Assembly (NCBI GenBank): GCA_018268415.1 | Contig: JAFDWO010000131.1 | Span: 1 to 49,750, forward strand | From: Actinomycetota bacterium | GTDB lineage: Bacteria; Actinomycetota; Thermoleophilia; Solirubrobacterales; 70-9 | DNA length: 49,750 nucleotides | Reading direction: 5' to 3' | Shown here: one piece after another, positions 25,561 through 33,230 of the stretch | How positions within the stretch are numbered: position 1 is the stretch's first letter | How the letters are laid out: every line of letters begins with the position of its first letter | Notes under the pieces: generated by a model | Told to the model about the DNA's origin: nothing | Databases searched by the model: none | Seen by the model: only the letters and a program-made list of their open reading frames with translations | Translations under genes and position numbers: made by a program

Positions 25561-26775
25561 CTATCCGACTCCCCACACCTTCTTGTAGACGCCTTCGAAA
25601 TTGGCCCCGTCGCCGTCATAGATGTCGTTGGCGGGAGCGTTTTCCTTGGTGATGAGTTTGGCTTTCACCACTTCTTCGACCGGTTCTTCACCGTTGAAGA
25701 CGCGGTTCAACGCGTCCACCTCGGCCCAACCGACCCACTCGAACGGTCCCGCCATCGTCGCGACCTCCCAGCCGCCTTCACGGATGTTCGCGATGTTCGA
25801 CTTGTTGCCGTCGAAGCCGTAAAGCCCGACGTCTTCCTTCGAGACACCAGCCTGTTCGGCGCCCTGTTGGACGAATTCCTCGGTGCTGTCGAAGCCCATC
25901 CAGATCGCGTTGGTTTCCGGATGCTGTCCGAGCGAGACGGACACGAGTTCCGGAATCGCCGTGGTCATATTCGAGTAGAGAAAGAACTGTTCGTCGACAA
26001 TTTCGCAGTCGCCGCCTGCCACCCGGCATTCTTCGACGAATTTCTCGGTGCCTTCGAGGCGTTTGACGATCACGCCGGTTTCCTTGTTGCTGATCACCAG
26101 GATCCGCGGGTGGCCATCGGTGTTTTTGAACATCTGCGCCGCGATCGCGTAGCCGTCTTCGTAGAAGGACTGTTCGCTGGGGATCACCTGCGCGGCGATT
26201 TCGTTGTCGTTGACGCAGGCGAAGCAGACGATCGTCGCTCCCGACGACTTCGCCTTTTCCAGCGGTGCCGCCAGGGCCGACATGTCGATCGCCTGGACGA
26301 TGATCCCGTTGGCGTGGTTGTCGATCGCGCGCTGGACTCCTTCGACCATTTTGTCCGGCTTGCTTTCGGTGTCGTACAGGGTCATGTTCCAGCCGATTGC
26401 TTCACCGGCTTCCTTGGCCGCCACCGACTCGCGCTGACATCCTTCGAGAGCCTGCGAGCAGGCGATGATGTAGGCGCTTTTGCCCGACGCGGCTTTCGGT
26501 CCGGTCGTCGGCGGGCCTTCGGTCTGCGGCCCGGAACGTTCGGCAATCACCTGTTCGACTTTCTTTTCGAACGCCGCCAACTTCGCCGAGCTGCCGCCTT
26601 CAACCGAACCGGCGGACGCCGTTTCGCTCGAGTCCGACGTACTGCTGCTGGTGCTGCTCGAGCCCCCTCCGCAGGCGGCCAGCCCTATCGCGAGCGCAAG
26701 TACGAACGCGACACCCAACAGATACGCACCCGGCCGGGGCCGGTCGGGCGACGTGTGTTTTCCCAGTCTCACCAT
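25561..26775 (-). CDS. ABC solute-binding lipoprotein 2 (CUT2/cluster B type)
   Basis: A 404-residue lipoprotein with a hydrophobic signal LLGVAFVLALAIGLAAC and Cys35 as lipidation site, then a Gly/Ser/Thr linker to about residue 60. The binding fold begins near SAYIIACSQALEGCQRESVA, and IDNHANGIIVQAIDMSALAA is the typical lobe 1 crossover. A strong GGAGGAG ribosome site precedes the ATG. As in binding protein 1, Glu is mainly GAA and Lys mainly AAA. Overall similarity to binding protein 1 is low, so the two systems may bind different forms of substrate. It lies between PRISE 2 and ATPase 2. Confidence 0.92.
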   Translation of the reverse strand: MVRLGKHTSPDRPRPGAYLLGVAFVLALAIGLAACGGGSSSTSSSTSDSSETASAGSVEGGSSAKLAAFEKKVEQVIAERSGPQTEGPPTTGPKAASGKSAYIIACSQALEGCQRESVAAKEAGEAIGWNMTLYDTESKPDKMVEGVQRAIDNHANGIIVQAIDMSALAAPLEKAKSSGATIVCFACVNDNEIAAQVIPSEQSFYEDGYAIAAQMFKNTDGHPRILVISNKETGVIVKRLEGTEKFVEECRVAGGDCEIVDEQFFLYSNMTTAIPELVSVSLGQHPETNAIWMGFDSTEEFVQQGAEQAGVSKEDVGLYGFDGNKSNIANIREGGWEVATMAGPFEWVGWAEVDALNRVFNGEEPVEEVVKAKLITKENAPANDIYDGDGANFEGVYKKVWGVG

Positions 26776-26801
26776 TTCTCCTCCGTGTTGTTTCAACCAG
26801 C

Positions 26802-27908
26802 TCACGCCTCGGGGCCTGGGATCACCCTGGCCTCGATCAGCCGTCCCAGCCAGTACGACCACATCTCCTCCGTGTCCATGCAGTCGGCGAAGCCCGCCCG
26901 CCGCACCTTCACCGTGCTCTCGAACGCGGCAGGCGGCATCTCGGACATGCCATGGGCGAAGACCAGGTCGGCGAGGTGATGGGACTCGCCGAGCACGTTC
27001 GCGATGTCCGGCTCCCGCAGCCCCTGGCGCCGGGCGAGGGCGCGCCACTCGGCGGCCGCCTCGGGCAGGAACGTGGCCAGCCGGCGCGGCGTGTCCCCGC
27101 CGGGCTCGAGCCCCAGCGCCGTCGCGATCGCGGGCCAGAGATCGCGCCAACCGAAGACCTCGCCGTTGGTGACGTTGAAGGTCTCGCTGTGGGCCGCCGG
27201 ATCGAGCGCACACCACTCGAGCGCCGCCGCGACCAGGCGCGAATCGGTCGATTCCCAGGGCGCGGCGGGACCGCCGGGGAAGCCGAACTCGAGCCCCCGC
27301 TCGCGGCATATCGCGGCGTAGACGCCGATCACCGGCGGCAGGTTCATCGCCACCCCGAACGAGCCGCCGGTGATCAGGTGTGGCCGCAGCACGGTCCACG
27401 CCGGGCCGCCGGCGTCGGCCAGTTCGCGGACGTAATCCTCCTGGTCCCAGTAGAAGTTCTCATGCCGGTGGCGCGTCTCGCGCTCGCGTGCCGGAGTCGG
27501 CATCGGCCCGAGGTGGAACCCATATGCCTTCGCGCCCTGCAGCAGGCTGACGTGCTCCAACGGCGCCGCCGCGTCCTCGGTCAACGGGCCGAGGACGTTG
27601 CGCAACATCTCGTCGTTGATCTGTCGGTAGTCGTCGTCGCCCCACCCCGTTGCCAGGCCCGGCTTCTCGAACAGCGCCGAGTAGACGACGTGCGTGACCT
27701 CGGACAGCGCCCCGAAGGCGCGGCGTGAGGACTCGGCGTCGCGGAGGTCGATCGGCAGGTGGCGAAAGTCGCGCTCGACCAGGACCGGCGGCTCGCGGCG
27801 GGAGACGGCGACGACGTCCCAGCCCTCGGCGGAGGCGAGGAAGCGCTCGACGGCGGCGGCACCGACGACGCCGCTGGCGCCGACGATCAGAACGGTCTTG
27901 CGGGCCAT
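26802..27908 (-). CDS. PRISE-type NAD(P)-dependent enone reductase 2
   Basis: A 368-residue paralogue of the enzyme at 8594-9694. Shared landmarks are VLIVGASGVVGAAAVERFL, THVVYSALFEKPGLATGW, HVSLLQGAKAYGFHLGPMP, NFYWDQEDYV, and WTVLRPHLITGGSFGVAMNL. By family it should reduce the C=C of an enone. ATG at 27908 sits right before the Rossmann motif. It follows SnoaL 2 after 10 bases and is followed 26 bases later by the transporter genes. A second PRISE plus CUT2 block suggests a duplicated uptake-and-reduce module. Confidence 0.88.
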   Translation of the reverse strand: MARKTVLIVGASGVVGAAAVERFLASAEGWDVVAVSRREPPVLVERDFRHLPIDLRDAESSRRAFGALSEVTHVVYSALFEKPGLATGWGDDDYRQINDEMLRNVLGPLTEDAAAPLEHVSLLQGAKAYGFHLGPMPTPARERETRHRHENFYWDQEDYVRELADAGGPAWTVLRPHLITGGSFGVAMNLPPVIGVYAAICRERGLEFGFPGGPAAPWESTDSRLVAAALEWCALDPAAHSETFNVTNGEVFGWRDLWPAIATALGLEPGGDTPRRLATFLPEAAAEWRALARRQGLREPDIANVLGESHHLADLVFAHGMSEMPPAAFESTVKVRRAGFADCMDTEEMWSYWLGRLIEARVIPGPEA

Positions 27909-27918
27909 CGCGGAGGCC

Positions 27919-28401
27919 TCAGCTCTCCGTCGCCGGCGCCGGGGTCTCCCAGGCACACCGCAGCCGGGTCAGGACCAGCTTCGAGATCCGCCAGCCCCCG
28001 TCGACCCGCTCGTACTCATCGCGGTAGTGGCCGAACCCGTGAAAGATCTCCTCCGGGAACTCCAGCCGGTCGTACAGCGACCAGGTCCCGCGGGCGGTGG
28101 CCTCGCCGACGATCTCGATGTCCGGGTCATGCCCGTGATGGGTCGTGATCGTGCCATCGAACAGCGGCTCGATCGCGTCCGCGCAAGCCCTACCGTCGGT
28201 GAAGATCCAATCCCTCGGGTCGGGACGCCGGTCCTCGGGACCGTGGCCCCACAGTTCGGGTTGGTCACTGAAGTCGATCAGCGTCGGCGCGGTGAACAGG
28301 CGTCCGTACTCGTCCCATTCCTTCAGATCCAAGGCGCGGAAGTACCGCGCTTTGAGGCGCTTGATCTCCTCGATCGCGAGTAGCTGCACCAATGTGTCCA
28401 C
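27919..28401 (-). CDS. SnoaL/NTF2-like protein 2
   Basis: A 160-residue SnoaL-like protein: LAIEEIKRLKARYFRALDLK, then EWDEYGRLFTAPTLIDFSD, and GFGHYRDEYERVDGGWRISK near the C-terminus. The GTG start at 28401 is supported by GGGAGG six bases upstream and leaves room for the promoter and operator ahead. First gene of operon D. Members act as small-molecule cyclases, isomerases or hydratases. The specific reaction is unknown. Confidence 0.85.
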   Translation of the reverse strand: MDTLVQLLAIEEIKRLKARYFRALDLKEWDEYGRLFTAPTLIDFSDQPELWGHGPEDRRPDPRDWIFTDGRACADAIEPLFDGTITTHHGHDPDIEIVGEATARGTWSLYDRLEFPEEIFHGFGHYRDEYERVDGGWRISKLVLTRLRCAWETPAPATES

Positions 28402-28457
28402 GCTTGACCTCCCGTCGTTTGCAACGAGTCGGCGCCGTTCCCAGCGGCGCATTTTTT

Positions 28458-28475
28458 CAGACGACCGGTTGGTAG
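28458..28475 (+). promoter_or_regulatory. TetR-operator-like site O6 (operon D)
   Basis: CAGACGACC|GGTTGGTAG touches the downstream edge of the -10 box of the operon D promoter, so a bound repressor would cover the transcription start. Confidence 0.75.
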
Positions 28476-28504
28476 AAACTACATAGCGCCCCCAACCGTG
28501 TCAA
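28476..28504 (-). promoter_or_regulatory. Promoter of operon D
   Basis: The minus strand has TTGACA (28504-28499), 17 bases, then TAGTTT (28481-28476), with operator O6 directly after. This is the same layout as for operon B. Confidence 0.7.
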
Positions 28505-28572
28505 GGGCCTATCGCGGACCGGTGCGGGCGCACCCCGCGCAGGGGTAGCCGCCGCGCCACAGGGGCACGATT

Positions 28573-28590
28573 CAAACGGCCGATTGGTAG
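28573..28590 (+). promoter_or_regulatory. TetR-operator-like site O7
   Basis: CAAACGGCC|GATTGGTAG lies 4 bases past the tetR 4 stop and 115 bases upstream of O6. It may serve operon D as a second, looping or overlapping site. Confidence 0.6.
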
Positions 28591-28594
28591 ATCG

Positions 28595-29335
28595 CTAGGA
28601 GAGCCGGGCGGCTTTGCGACGCTTTTTGACCGGCTTCGACGCGGCGCTCTTGGCCTCGAGCTCCGCCGAGCCGGAGCAGAGCACCGTGCGGATGATCAAC
28701 TCGGCGTAGGCGACCGAGATCTCCTCCGGAGAGGATTCCCCGTTCCGGCGGTACCACATCGGCAGGCCGTTGATCGCGGAGAAGACGTAGAGGCGAGCCC
28801 AGTGAGAGTCGACATCGGATTCGAGCCCGATCTCCTCCACCGCGCGGTCGATGATCCCCTGCACCTGTTCGCCGTATTCGCGGCGCGCCCGGGCCACGCT
28901 CTTGCGCCGTTTGCCGGTCATCTGATCCCAGTCGTTGACGTAGATCCGTGCCCGCTCGATGTTCTGCAGGTACCACAGGCACCAGGCCCGGGCGAAGCTG
29001 CGCAGCCGCTCCACCTCGGACACGTCGAGCGCCAGCGCCTCCTCGATCAGTTCCATGAACTCCTGATCCGCCTGGGTGAAGATCCCCTCGAGCAGATCCT
29101 CCTTGGAGTCGATGTAGTAATAGAGGCTGCCCTTCAGCACGCCGATCTCGTCGGCGATGTCCTGCATCGAGGCGCTTGCGTACCCCTTCTTGTTGAAGAT
29201 CGCGATCGCGACGTCGTAGATTTCTTCGCGTCGCTGCCGACGTTTGGGCGTTTCGCGTTTGCCGTTCGGGCCGATCTCGGCCGGCGGCCGCCCTACCCGG
29301 CGCGCCGGCGCCTTCTGTGCCTTCCGATTGGCCAC
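28595..29335 (-). CDS. TetR family regulator 4
   Basis: A 246-residue TetR repressor with a longer basic N-terminus (about 45 residues rich in Arg/Lys/Pro) before the HTH: GYASASMQDIADEIGVLKGS then LYYYIDSKEDLL. The ligand domain has AWCLWYLQNIERARIYVNDW and AINGLPMWYRRNG, and the protein ends in a basic tail (KPVKKRRKAARLS). GTG start, 43 bases after the ferredoxin gene, so probably the third gene of the P450 operon. Same subfamily as the other TetRs here. Confidence 0.9.
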   Translation of the reverse strand: MANRKAQKAPARRVGRPPAEIGPNGKRETPKRRQRREEIYDVAIAIFNKKGYASASMQDIADEIGVLKGSLYYYIDSKEDLLEGIFTQADQEFMELIEEALALDVSEVERLRSFARAWCLWYLQNIERARIYVNDWDQMTGKRRKSVARARREYGEQVQGIIDRAVEEIGLESDVDSHWARLYVFSAINGLPMWYRRNGESSPEEISVAYAELIIRTVLCSGSAELEAKSAASKPVKKRRKAARLS

Positions 29336-29378
29336 GATCCGCCAATCTAGTCGATGGTGGACGCCCGCCCCGGCGGGT

Positions 29379-29588
29379 TCAGTCCCCCTCGATCACCCTG
29401 ATCGCGGTCTCCGGACAGGCGTTCTCCGCCTCCCTCGCTTCCGCCAGCCGCTCCGGCGGAATGTCCACCCAACCTTTGCCGGCGTCCTTCTCGTAGCCGT
29501 CCGAATCGGGACCGAACACGCTCCTCGCGATCGCGTAGCACCTGCCGTGCGCCTGACACAGAGCCTCGTCAACCATGTATTTCGCCAT
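29379..29588 (-). CDS. P450-linked ferredoxin ([3Fe-4S]-type)
   Basis: A 69-residue ferredoxin with cluster ligands C11, C17 and C58 in the pattern CxxHxxC...CP. The second position of a 4-Cys motif is His14. Small ferredoxins of this pattern are known electron donors to actinobacterial P450s and usually carry a 3Fe-4S or His-ligated cluster. It starts 3 bases after the P450 stop. No ferredoxin reductase is in the window, so that partner must be elsewhere. Confidence 0.9.
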   Translation of the reverse strand: MAKYMVDEALCQAHGRCYAIARSVFGPDSDGYEKDAGKGWVDIPPERLAEAREAENACPETAIRVIEGD

Positions 29589-29591
29589 CGC

Positions 29592-30848
29592 TCAGACCTC
29601 CTCCTCGACGAACTCCACACTCTCGACCGCCCCCGGGGTGAACTTCACCGGCAGCGTGTCCCAGTTCCGCGTCACCGTGCTGTGGCTGATCTGGTTGCTG
29701 TCCGCGCCGGCCAGTTCCAGCCCGTCGACCCGCCGCAGCAACTCCTCCATCGTGATCCGCATCTGCAGCCTCGCGATGCTGTTGCCCGGACAACGGTGCG
29801 AACCCCAGCCGAACGCGAGGTTGCTGGAGATCTTGCGGTCGATGTCGATCTCGTTGGGGCGATCGTAGATCTGCGGGTCACGGCAGCCGACCGAGTAGGC
29901 CAGCATCAGCATCTCGCCTTTCTTCACCGGGCACCCGCCGACCTCGGTGTCCTCCATCGCGGTCCGTCCGAGCGCGAGGATCGAGGCGTAGTAGCGCAGC
30001 AGCTCCTCGATCGCGTTGGTGTGCAGCGAAGGGTCGGCCGCCAGTCGCGCCCGGTCCTCGGGGTGGGTGGCGAGGAAGTGGGCCAGCCCGGCCAACACGA
30101 AGGTGGTCGTCGTCATCCCACCGGCGAGGACGTCCAGCATGACGAACAGCTTGTGCTTCCAGGGTGCCTGCTCGCCGTCGTCCAATTCGACTCCCTGGAG
30201 GATCGAGTCAACGATGTCGCCGCGGGGCGGTTCCTCCTCGCGTTTGCGCATGTACTCCTCGAGGTACTCGGCAACCCGGTTCCAGCCCGCCTGCCGACGC
30301 TCCGCGTATTCCTCGGTCGATTCGCCCGCGGCGATCGGCAGGCTCACCGCCTCGTCGGTCGCCTTCTGCACGTAGGCCAGGTCCGCGAGCGGCACGTGCA
30401 GGAAGGTGGAGAAGAACATGCGGCCCGGGAGCTGGGAGGCATAGGCCTCGACGAACTCGCATTCGCCCGCACCGACGAAGTCGTTGATCAGGTCGTTGAC
30501 GTGCGCCCGGATGCTCGGCTCTTTCGTCGCCACCGCGCGGGCACCGAGATGGGTGCCGAGGACCGAGCGCCAGCGCGCCTGGTAGGGCGGATCGATCTCG
30601 AGCGGAAACAGGCGCGCGTTGTCATCGCCGTTGCGATTCGGCTCGTAACCGAAGCGATTGCTGAAGGTCTGCCAGTCCTTGGCGACGGCGCGGATGTCCT
30701 CGTCGCGGAAGACGACCTTGTAGCCGCCGAGCGCCGGGCTCTGGACGATCGGGCACTTCGTCAGGACCTCCTGCGAGACCTCGTCGAACTTCGCGGGGAA
30801 ATCCGGGGCATCGAGGTCGAACTCCGTCTCGTAGTCAACGCTTTTCAT
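29592..30848 (-). CDS. Cytochrome P450
   Basis: A 418-residue soluble bacterial P450. The heme loop is FGWGSHRCPG (346-355) with Cys353 as thiolate ligand, and the ExxR motif is E282-R285 (EELLRYY). The I-helix reads AGGMTTTTF (242-250), where the usual Asp/Glu before the Thr is Met. ATG at 30848 has GGGAGGAAGAT upstream. Oxygenation of the pathway substrate, for example at an unactivated methyl or ring carbon, is likely, with the adjacent ferredoxin supplying electrons. First gene of operon E with its own promoter and operator-like site. Confidence 0.95.
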   Translation of the reverse strand: MKSVDYETEFDLDAPDFPAKFDEVSQEVLTKCPIVQSPALGGYKVVFRDEDIRAVAKDWQTFSNRFGYEPNRNGDDNARLFPLEIDPPYQARWRSVLGTHLGARAVATKEPSIRAHVNDLINDFVGAGECEFVEAYASQLPGRMFFSTFLHVPLADLAYVQKATDEAVSLPIAAGESTEEYAERRQAGWNRVAEYLEEYMRKREEEPPRGDIVDSILQGVELDDGEQAPWKHKLFVMLDVLAGGMTTTTFVLAGLAHFLATHPEDRARLAADPSLHTNAIEELLRYYASILALGRTAMEDTEVGGCPVKKGEMLMLAYSVGCRDPQIYDRPNEIDIDRKISSNLAFGWGSHRCPGNSIARLQMRITMEELLRRVDGLELAGADSNQISHSTVTRNWDTLPVKFTPGAVESVEFVEEEV

Positions 30849-30906
30849 ATCTTCCTCCCGGGGGCGACACGCTGGTCGCGCCGTCCTCCGTAGATCCCAA
30901 TTAATT

Positions 30907-30924
30907 CTGCCAATCGGTTGGTAG
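30907..30924 (+). promoter_or_regulatory. TetR-operator-like site O8 (P450 operon)
   Basis: CTGCCAATC|GGTTGGTAG is the most symmetric copy, matching CTRCCAAYCGRTTGGYAG. It lies about 16 bases downstream of the -10 box of the P450 promoter. Confidence 0.75.
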
Positions 30925-30940
30925 AAAAAACTCCCAGGCC

Positions 30941-30969
30941 ACCTTAGCCTCGACGGCCGGAGGTGTCAA
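30941..30969 (-). promoter_or_regulatory. Promoter of the P450 operon
   Basis: The minus strand has TTGACA (30969-30964), 17 bases, then TAAGGT (30946-30941). O8 follows downstream of the expected start near 30934. Confidence 0.72.
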
Positions 30970-31002
30970 GACAACCTCCTCTCGGCGACCGGGCGACGTC
31001 CC

Positions 31003-31743
31003 TCACCCGGCGAGGAGGCCGCCGTCGACGGTGAGGACCTGGCCGGTGACGTAGGTCGCTCCGTCGCCGAGCAGAAAGCACACCGCCGGAGCGATCTCGG
31101 TCGGCTGGGCGACGCGGCCGAGCGGGATCCGCGCGTCGAGCGCCCGCCGCTTCTCCGGGTCGGCGATGACCGCCGCGGCCAGCGGCGTGTCGACGTATCC
31201 GGGAGCCACCGCGTTCACCCGCACGTCGGGGGCAAGCTCCAGGGCGAGACTGCGGGTCAACTGGTGGACAGCGGCCTTCGTCGCGCTGTAGGCGACCAGC
31301 CCCGCCATCCCGACCAGGCCCGAGACGCTGCCGACGTTGACGATCGCGCCTCGCCTCATCGCCCGCGCGGCACCGCGGCAGACCATCATCGTGGCGGTCA
31401 GGTTGATCGCCACCAGGCGGTCCCAGTCGGCATCGTCGAGCTCGGCCAGATCGCGGCGGGGGATCTGGATGCCGGTCGCCTGGACGACGCCCTCGAGGTC
31501 GCCGAGCGCCGCGGCCGCGACCGTGACGGCGCGGTCGGGCGCGCCCGGATCGGTGAGGTCGGCCCGCTCGAAGCCCACCGCCCCCAGGGACGCCGCAAGC
31601 GCCTCCACCCGCGGGTCGTGATCGACGAGGAAGAGGCGGGCGCCGGCCGCCGCGCACTCGGCGGCGATCGCCGCCCCGATTCCGCCGGCGGCACCGGTCA
31701 CCAGGACCGGCTTGTCGCCGAGCTCAGGCGGCGGCACCCGCAC
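31003..31743 (-). CDS. Short-chain dehydrogenase/reductase 1
   Basis: A 246-residue classical SDR. The cofactor motif is TGAAGGIGAAIA near residue 16, the catalytic Ser is in NVGSVSGL, and YSATKAAVHQLTRSLALELA holds the catalytic Tyr and Lys. It ends with YVTGQVLTVDGGLLAG. Probably oxidises a ring or side-chain alcohol with NAD(P). GTG starts at 31743 (overlapping the previous gene by 20 bases) or 31737 are both possible. Last gene of operon F. Confidence 0.9.
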   Translation of the reverse strand: MRVPPPELGDKPVLVTGAAGGIGAAIAAECAAAGARLFLVDHDPRVEALAASLGAVGFERADLTDPGAPDRAVTVAAAALGDLEGVVQATGIQIPRRDLAELDDADWDRLVAINLTATMMVCRGAARAMRRGAIVNVGSVSGLVGMAGLVAYSATKAAVHQLTRSLALELAPDVRVNAVAPGYVDTPLAAAVIADPEKRRALDARIPLGRVAQPTEIAPAVCFLLGDGATYVTGQVLTVDGGLLAG

Positions 31744-32104
31744 GACCCCCGATGCCGATGTCCGGGCCGCCGCGGGCCAGCAGGGCCGCGCGCCGGCGCC
31801 GCTGTGCGGCCCGACTCATCATCTCCGGCCGCCAGTCGAGGCCGGTGTCGGACCTGATCGTCACGTTGCGGACTCCGTCGACGGTATGCGCCAGCCGCTC
31901 CGCTTCGACCTTGAAGTAGCCGAGCATCATGCAGGAGGGCGAGGTCAGCCGCAGGTCGATCTCGACATTGCCGTCGGCATCGGCCTCGACCCGCTCGAGC
32001 AGGCCCATCTCGCCGAGTCCCATCGGCACTCCCTGGGCGACGCTGCAAGGGTCGCCGATCGTGTCGAGGAGCCGGCGCACCCGCGACTCGATCGCCTCAG
32101 ACAT
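31724..32104 (-). CDS. MIP18/DUF59 family (Fe-S assembly-like) protein
   Basis: A 126-residue protein whose first ~95 residues are a DUF59 domain: GDPCSVAQGVPMGLGEMGLL (Cys20) and VEIDLRLTSPSCMMLGYF (Cys58). It has an Arg-rich, Gly/Ala-rich tail. Relatives (SufT, PaaD) help assemble or insert Fe-S clusters into specific enzymes. It overlaps the amidohydrolase-like gene by 8 bases. From memory, amidohydrolase plus DUF59 pairs also accompany soluble di-iron monooxygenase operons. None is visible here, so its client may be the ferredoxin or an enzyme elsewhere. Confidence 0.82.
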   Translation of the reverse strand: MSEAIESRVRRLLDTIGDPCSVAQGVPMGLGEMGLLERVEADADGNVEIDLRLTSPSCMMLGYFKVEAERLAHTVDGVRNVTIRSDTGLDWRPEMMSRAAQRRRRAALLARGGPDIGIGGRAGAAA

Positions 32105-33230
32105 GGGAGGCGACCCCCGGAAACTCGTGCAGGGTCTTCCCCGCCATCGTCGTCGTCGAGTAGGGATCGGCGAGCCCGCCGGCGGTCGCCCGGCTGAACT
32201 CGTCGTCGGCGATCGCCGCGCCCAGCGTCTCGATGTCGAGACCGTGGAGGCGCGCCAGGTTGCCGCCGAGGAGCGCCCGCTTGTGCTCGTGGGTGATCGC
32301 GGGGATCGGGGTGAAGAGGCCGGACCTGCTCCGCTGCTCGTCGGTCAGCTGAAAGTCCATCAAGGCCTCCAGCCCGGGACGGGCGTGGCAGTTGTTGGTG
32401 CCGCTCGACCAGAACATCCTCTCCAGACCCGCCTCCCCGGTGACGCTGAGCAGCTGGGCGAAGATCTCGCCGAAGACTTCCGGCCGGAGGGCGAGGATCA
32501 GGTTGAAGGTCTCCAGGTTCAACCAGATGTTCGGCATCCGGCCAAGCAACCAGGCGACCTCCTCGGTGAAGGACATGCCGCCGTGGACGATCTCGAAGGT
32601 CAGATCGGGGAACGCGTCGGCAGCGCCCTCGACGTCGCGGGGGTGGAACGCTTCGCCGGTCGGAGCCGGGCCGAGCGGCAGTGACTTGTGGATCGCGACG
32701 GTCTTCAGCCCGAGGTCACGGGCGCGCTCGTAGAGCGGAAAGCCGATCGCCGGGTCATCCATCCGCCAGGGCGTGGTCTTCCCTTCGTGGTAGCTGATCG
32801 GGTAGAGCTTCAGACCCATCACCCGGCCGACCGCGTCGACCGCCTCGAACTGGCGCTCGAAGTCGCCGATCGCGTCCGGGCGCATCGGGTCGACGGTCAC
32901 GTAGGAGCCGATGAAGCGATCGGGCCACCGTTCCAGGGCCTGCAGGCCCTTCGCGAATCCCGAGAGGCCGTCCTTGTAGAAGTAGATCGGCAGCGGGTGG
33001 TAGATCGCGACGTCGGTGTGACTCTCGCGGAACAGGATCCCTGCCGTGTCCTCGATCGGATAATCGACCGCGGTGTACCGCGGGTCGAGGTCGTAACCCG
33101 GCGGTTGCGTCGCGTACAGCCCCTGTTGCAGTTCGTTGATCGGACCCGCGTAGCGAGGCTCGGCAAAATTCTCCGGCCGCATGTCGTAGCAGTGGGTCAC
33201 CCCATCGATGACGAAGATGTCGTCCTGCAT
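32097..33230 (-). CDS. Amidohydrolase-2-like protein, metal site apparently altered
   Basis: A 377-residue TIM-barrel protein of the amidohydrolase/ACMSD type: VIDGVTHCYDMRPENF at the start, GLKLYPISYHEGKTTPWRMD, EIVHGGMSFTEEVAWLLGRM, and RMFWSSGTNNCHARPGLEAL at the end. The usual first HxH metal motif is HCY, and the late GSD Asp is SGT, so two expected metal ligands look missing. Catalysis may be different or lost. ATG at 33230 overlaps the flavoprotein stop as TGATG. Confidence 0.78.
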   Translation of the reverse strand: MQDDIFVIDGVTHCYDMRPENFAEPRYAGPINELQQGLYATQPPGYDLDPRYTAVDYPIEDTAGILFRESHTDVAIYHPLPIYFYKDGLSGFAKGLQALERWPDRFIGSYVTVDPMRPDAIGDFERQFEAVDAVGRVMGLKLYPISYHEGKTTPWRMDDPAIGFPLYERARDLGLKTVAIHKSLPLGPAPTGEAFHPRDVEGAADAFPDLTFEIVHGGMSFTEEVAWLLGRMPNIWLNLETFNLILALRPEVFGEIFAQLLSVTGEAGLERMFWSSGTNNCHARPGLEALMDFQLTDEQRSRSGLFTPIPAITHEHKRALLGGNLARLHGLDIETLGAAIADDEFSRATAGGLADPYSTTTMAGKTLHEFPGVASHV

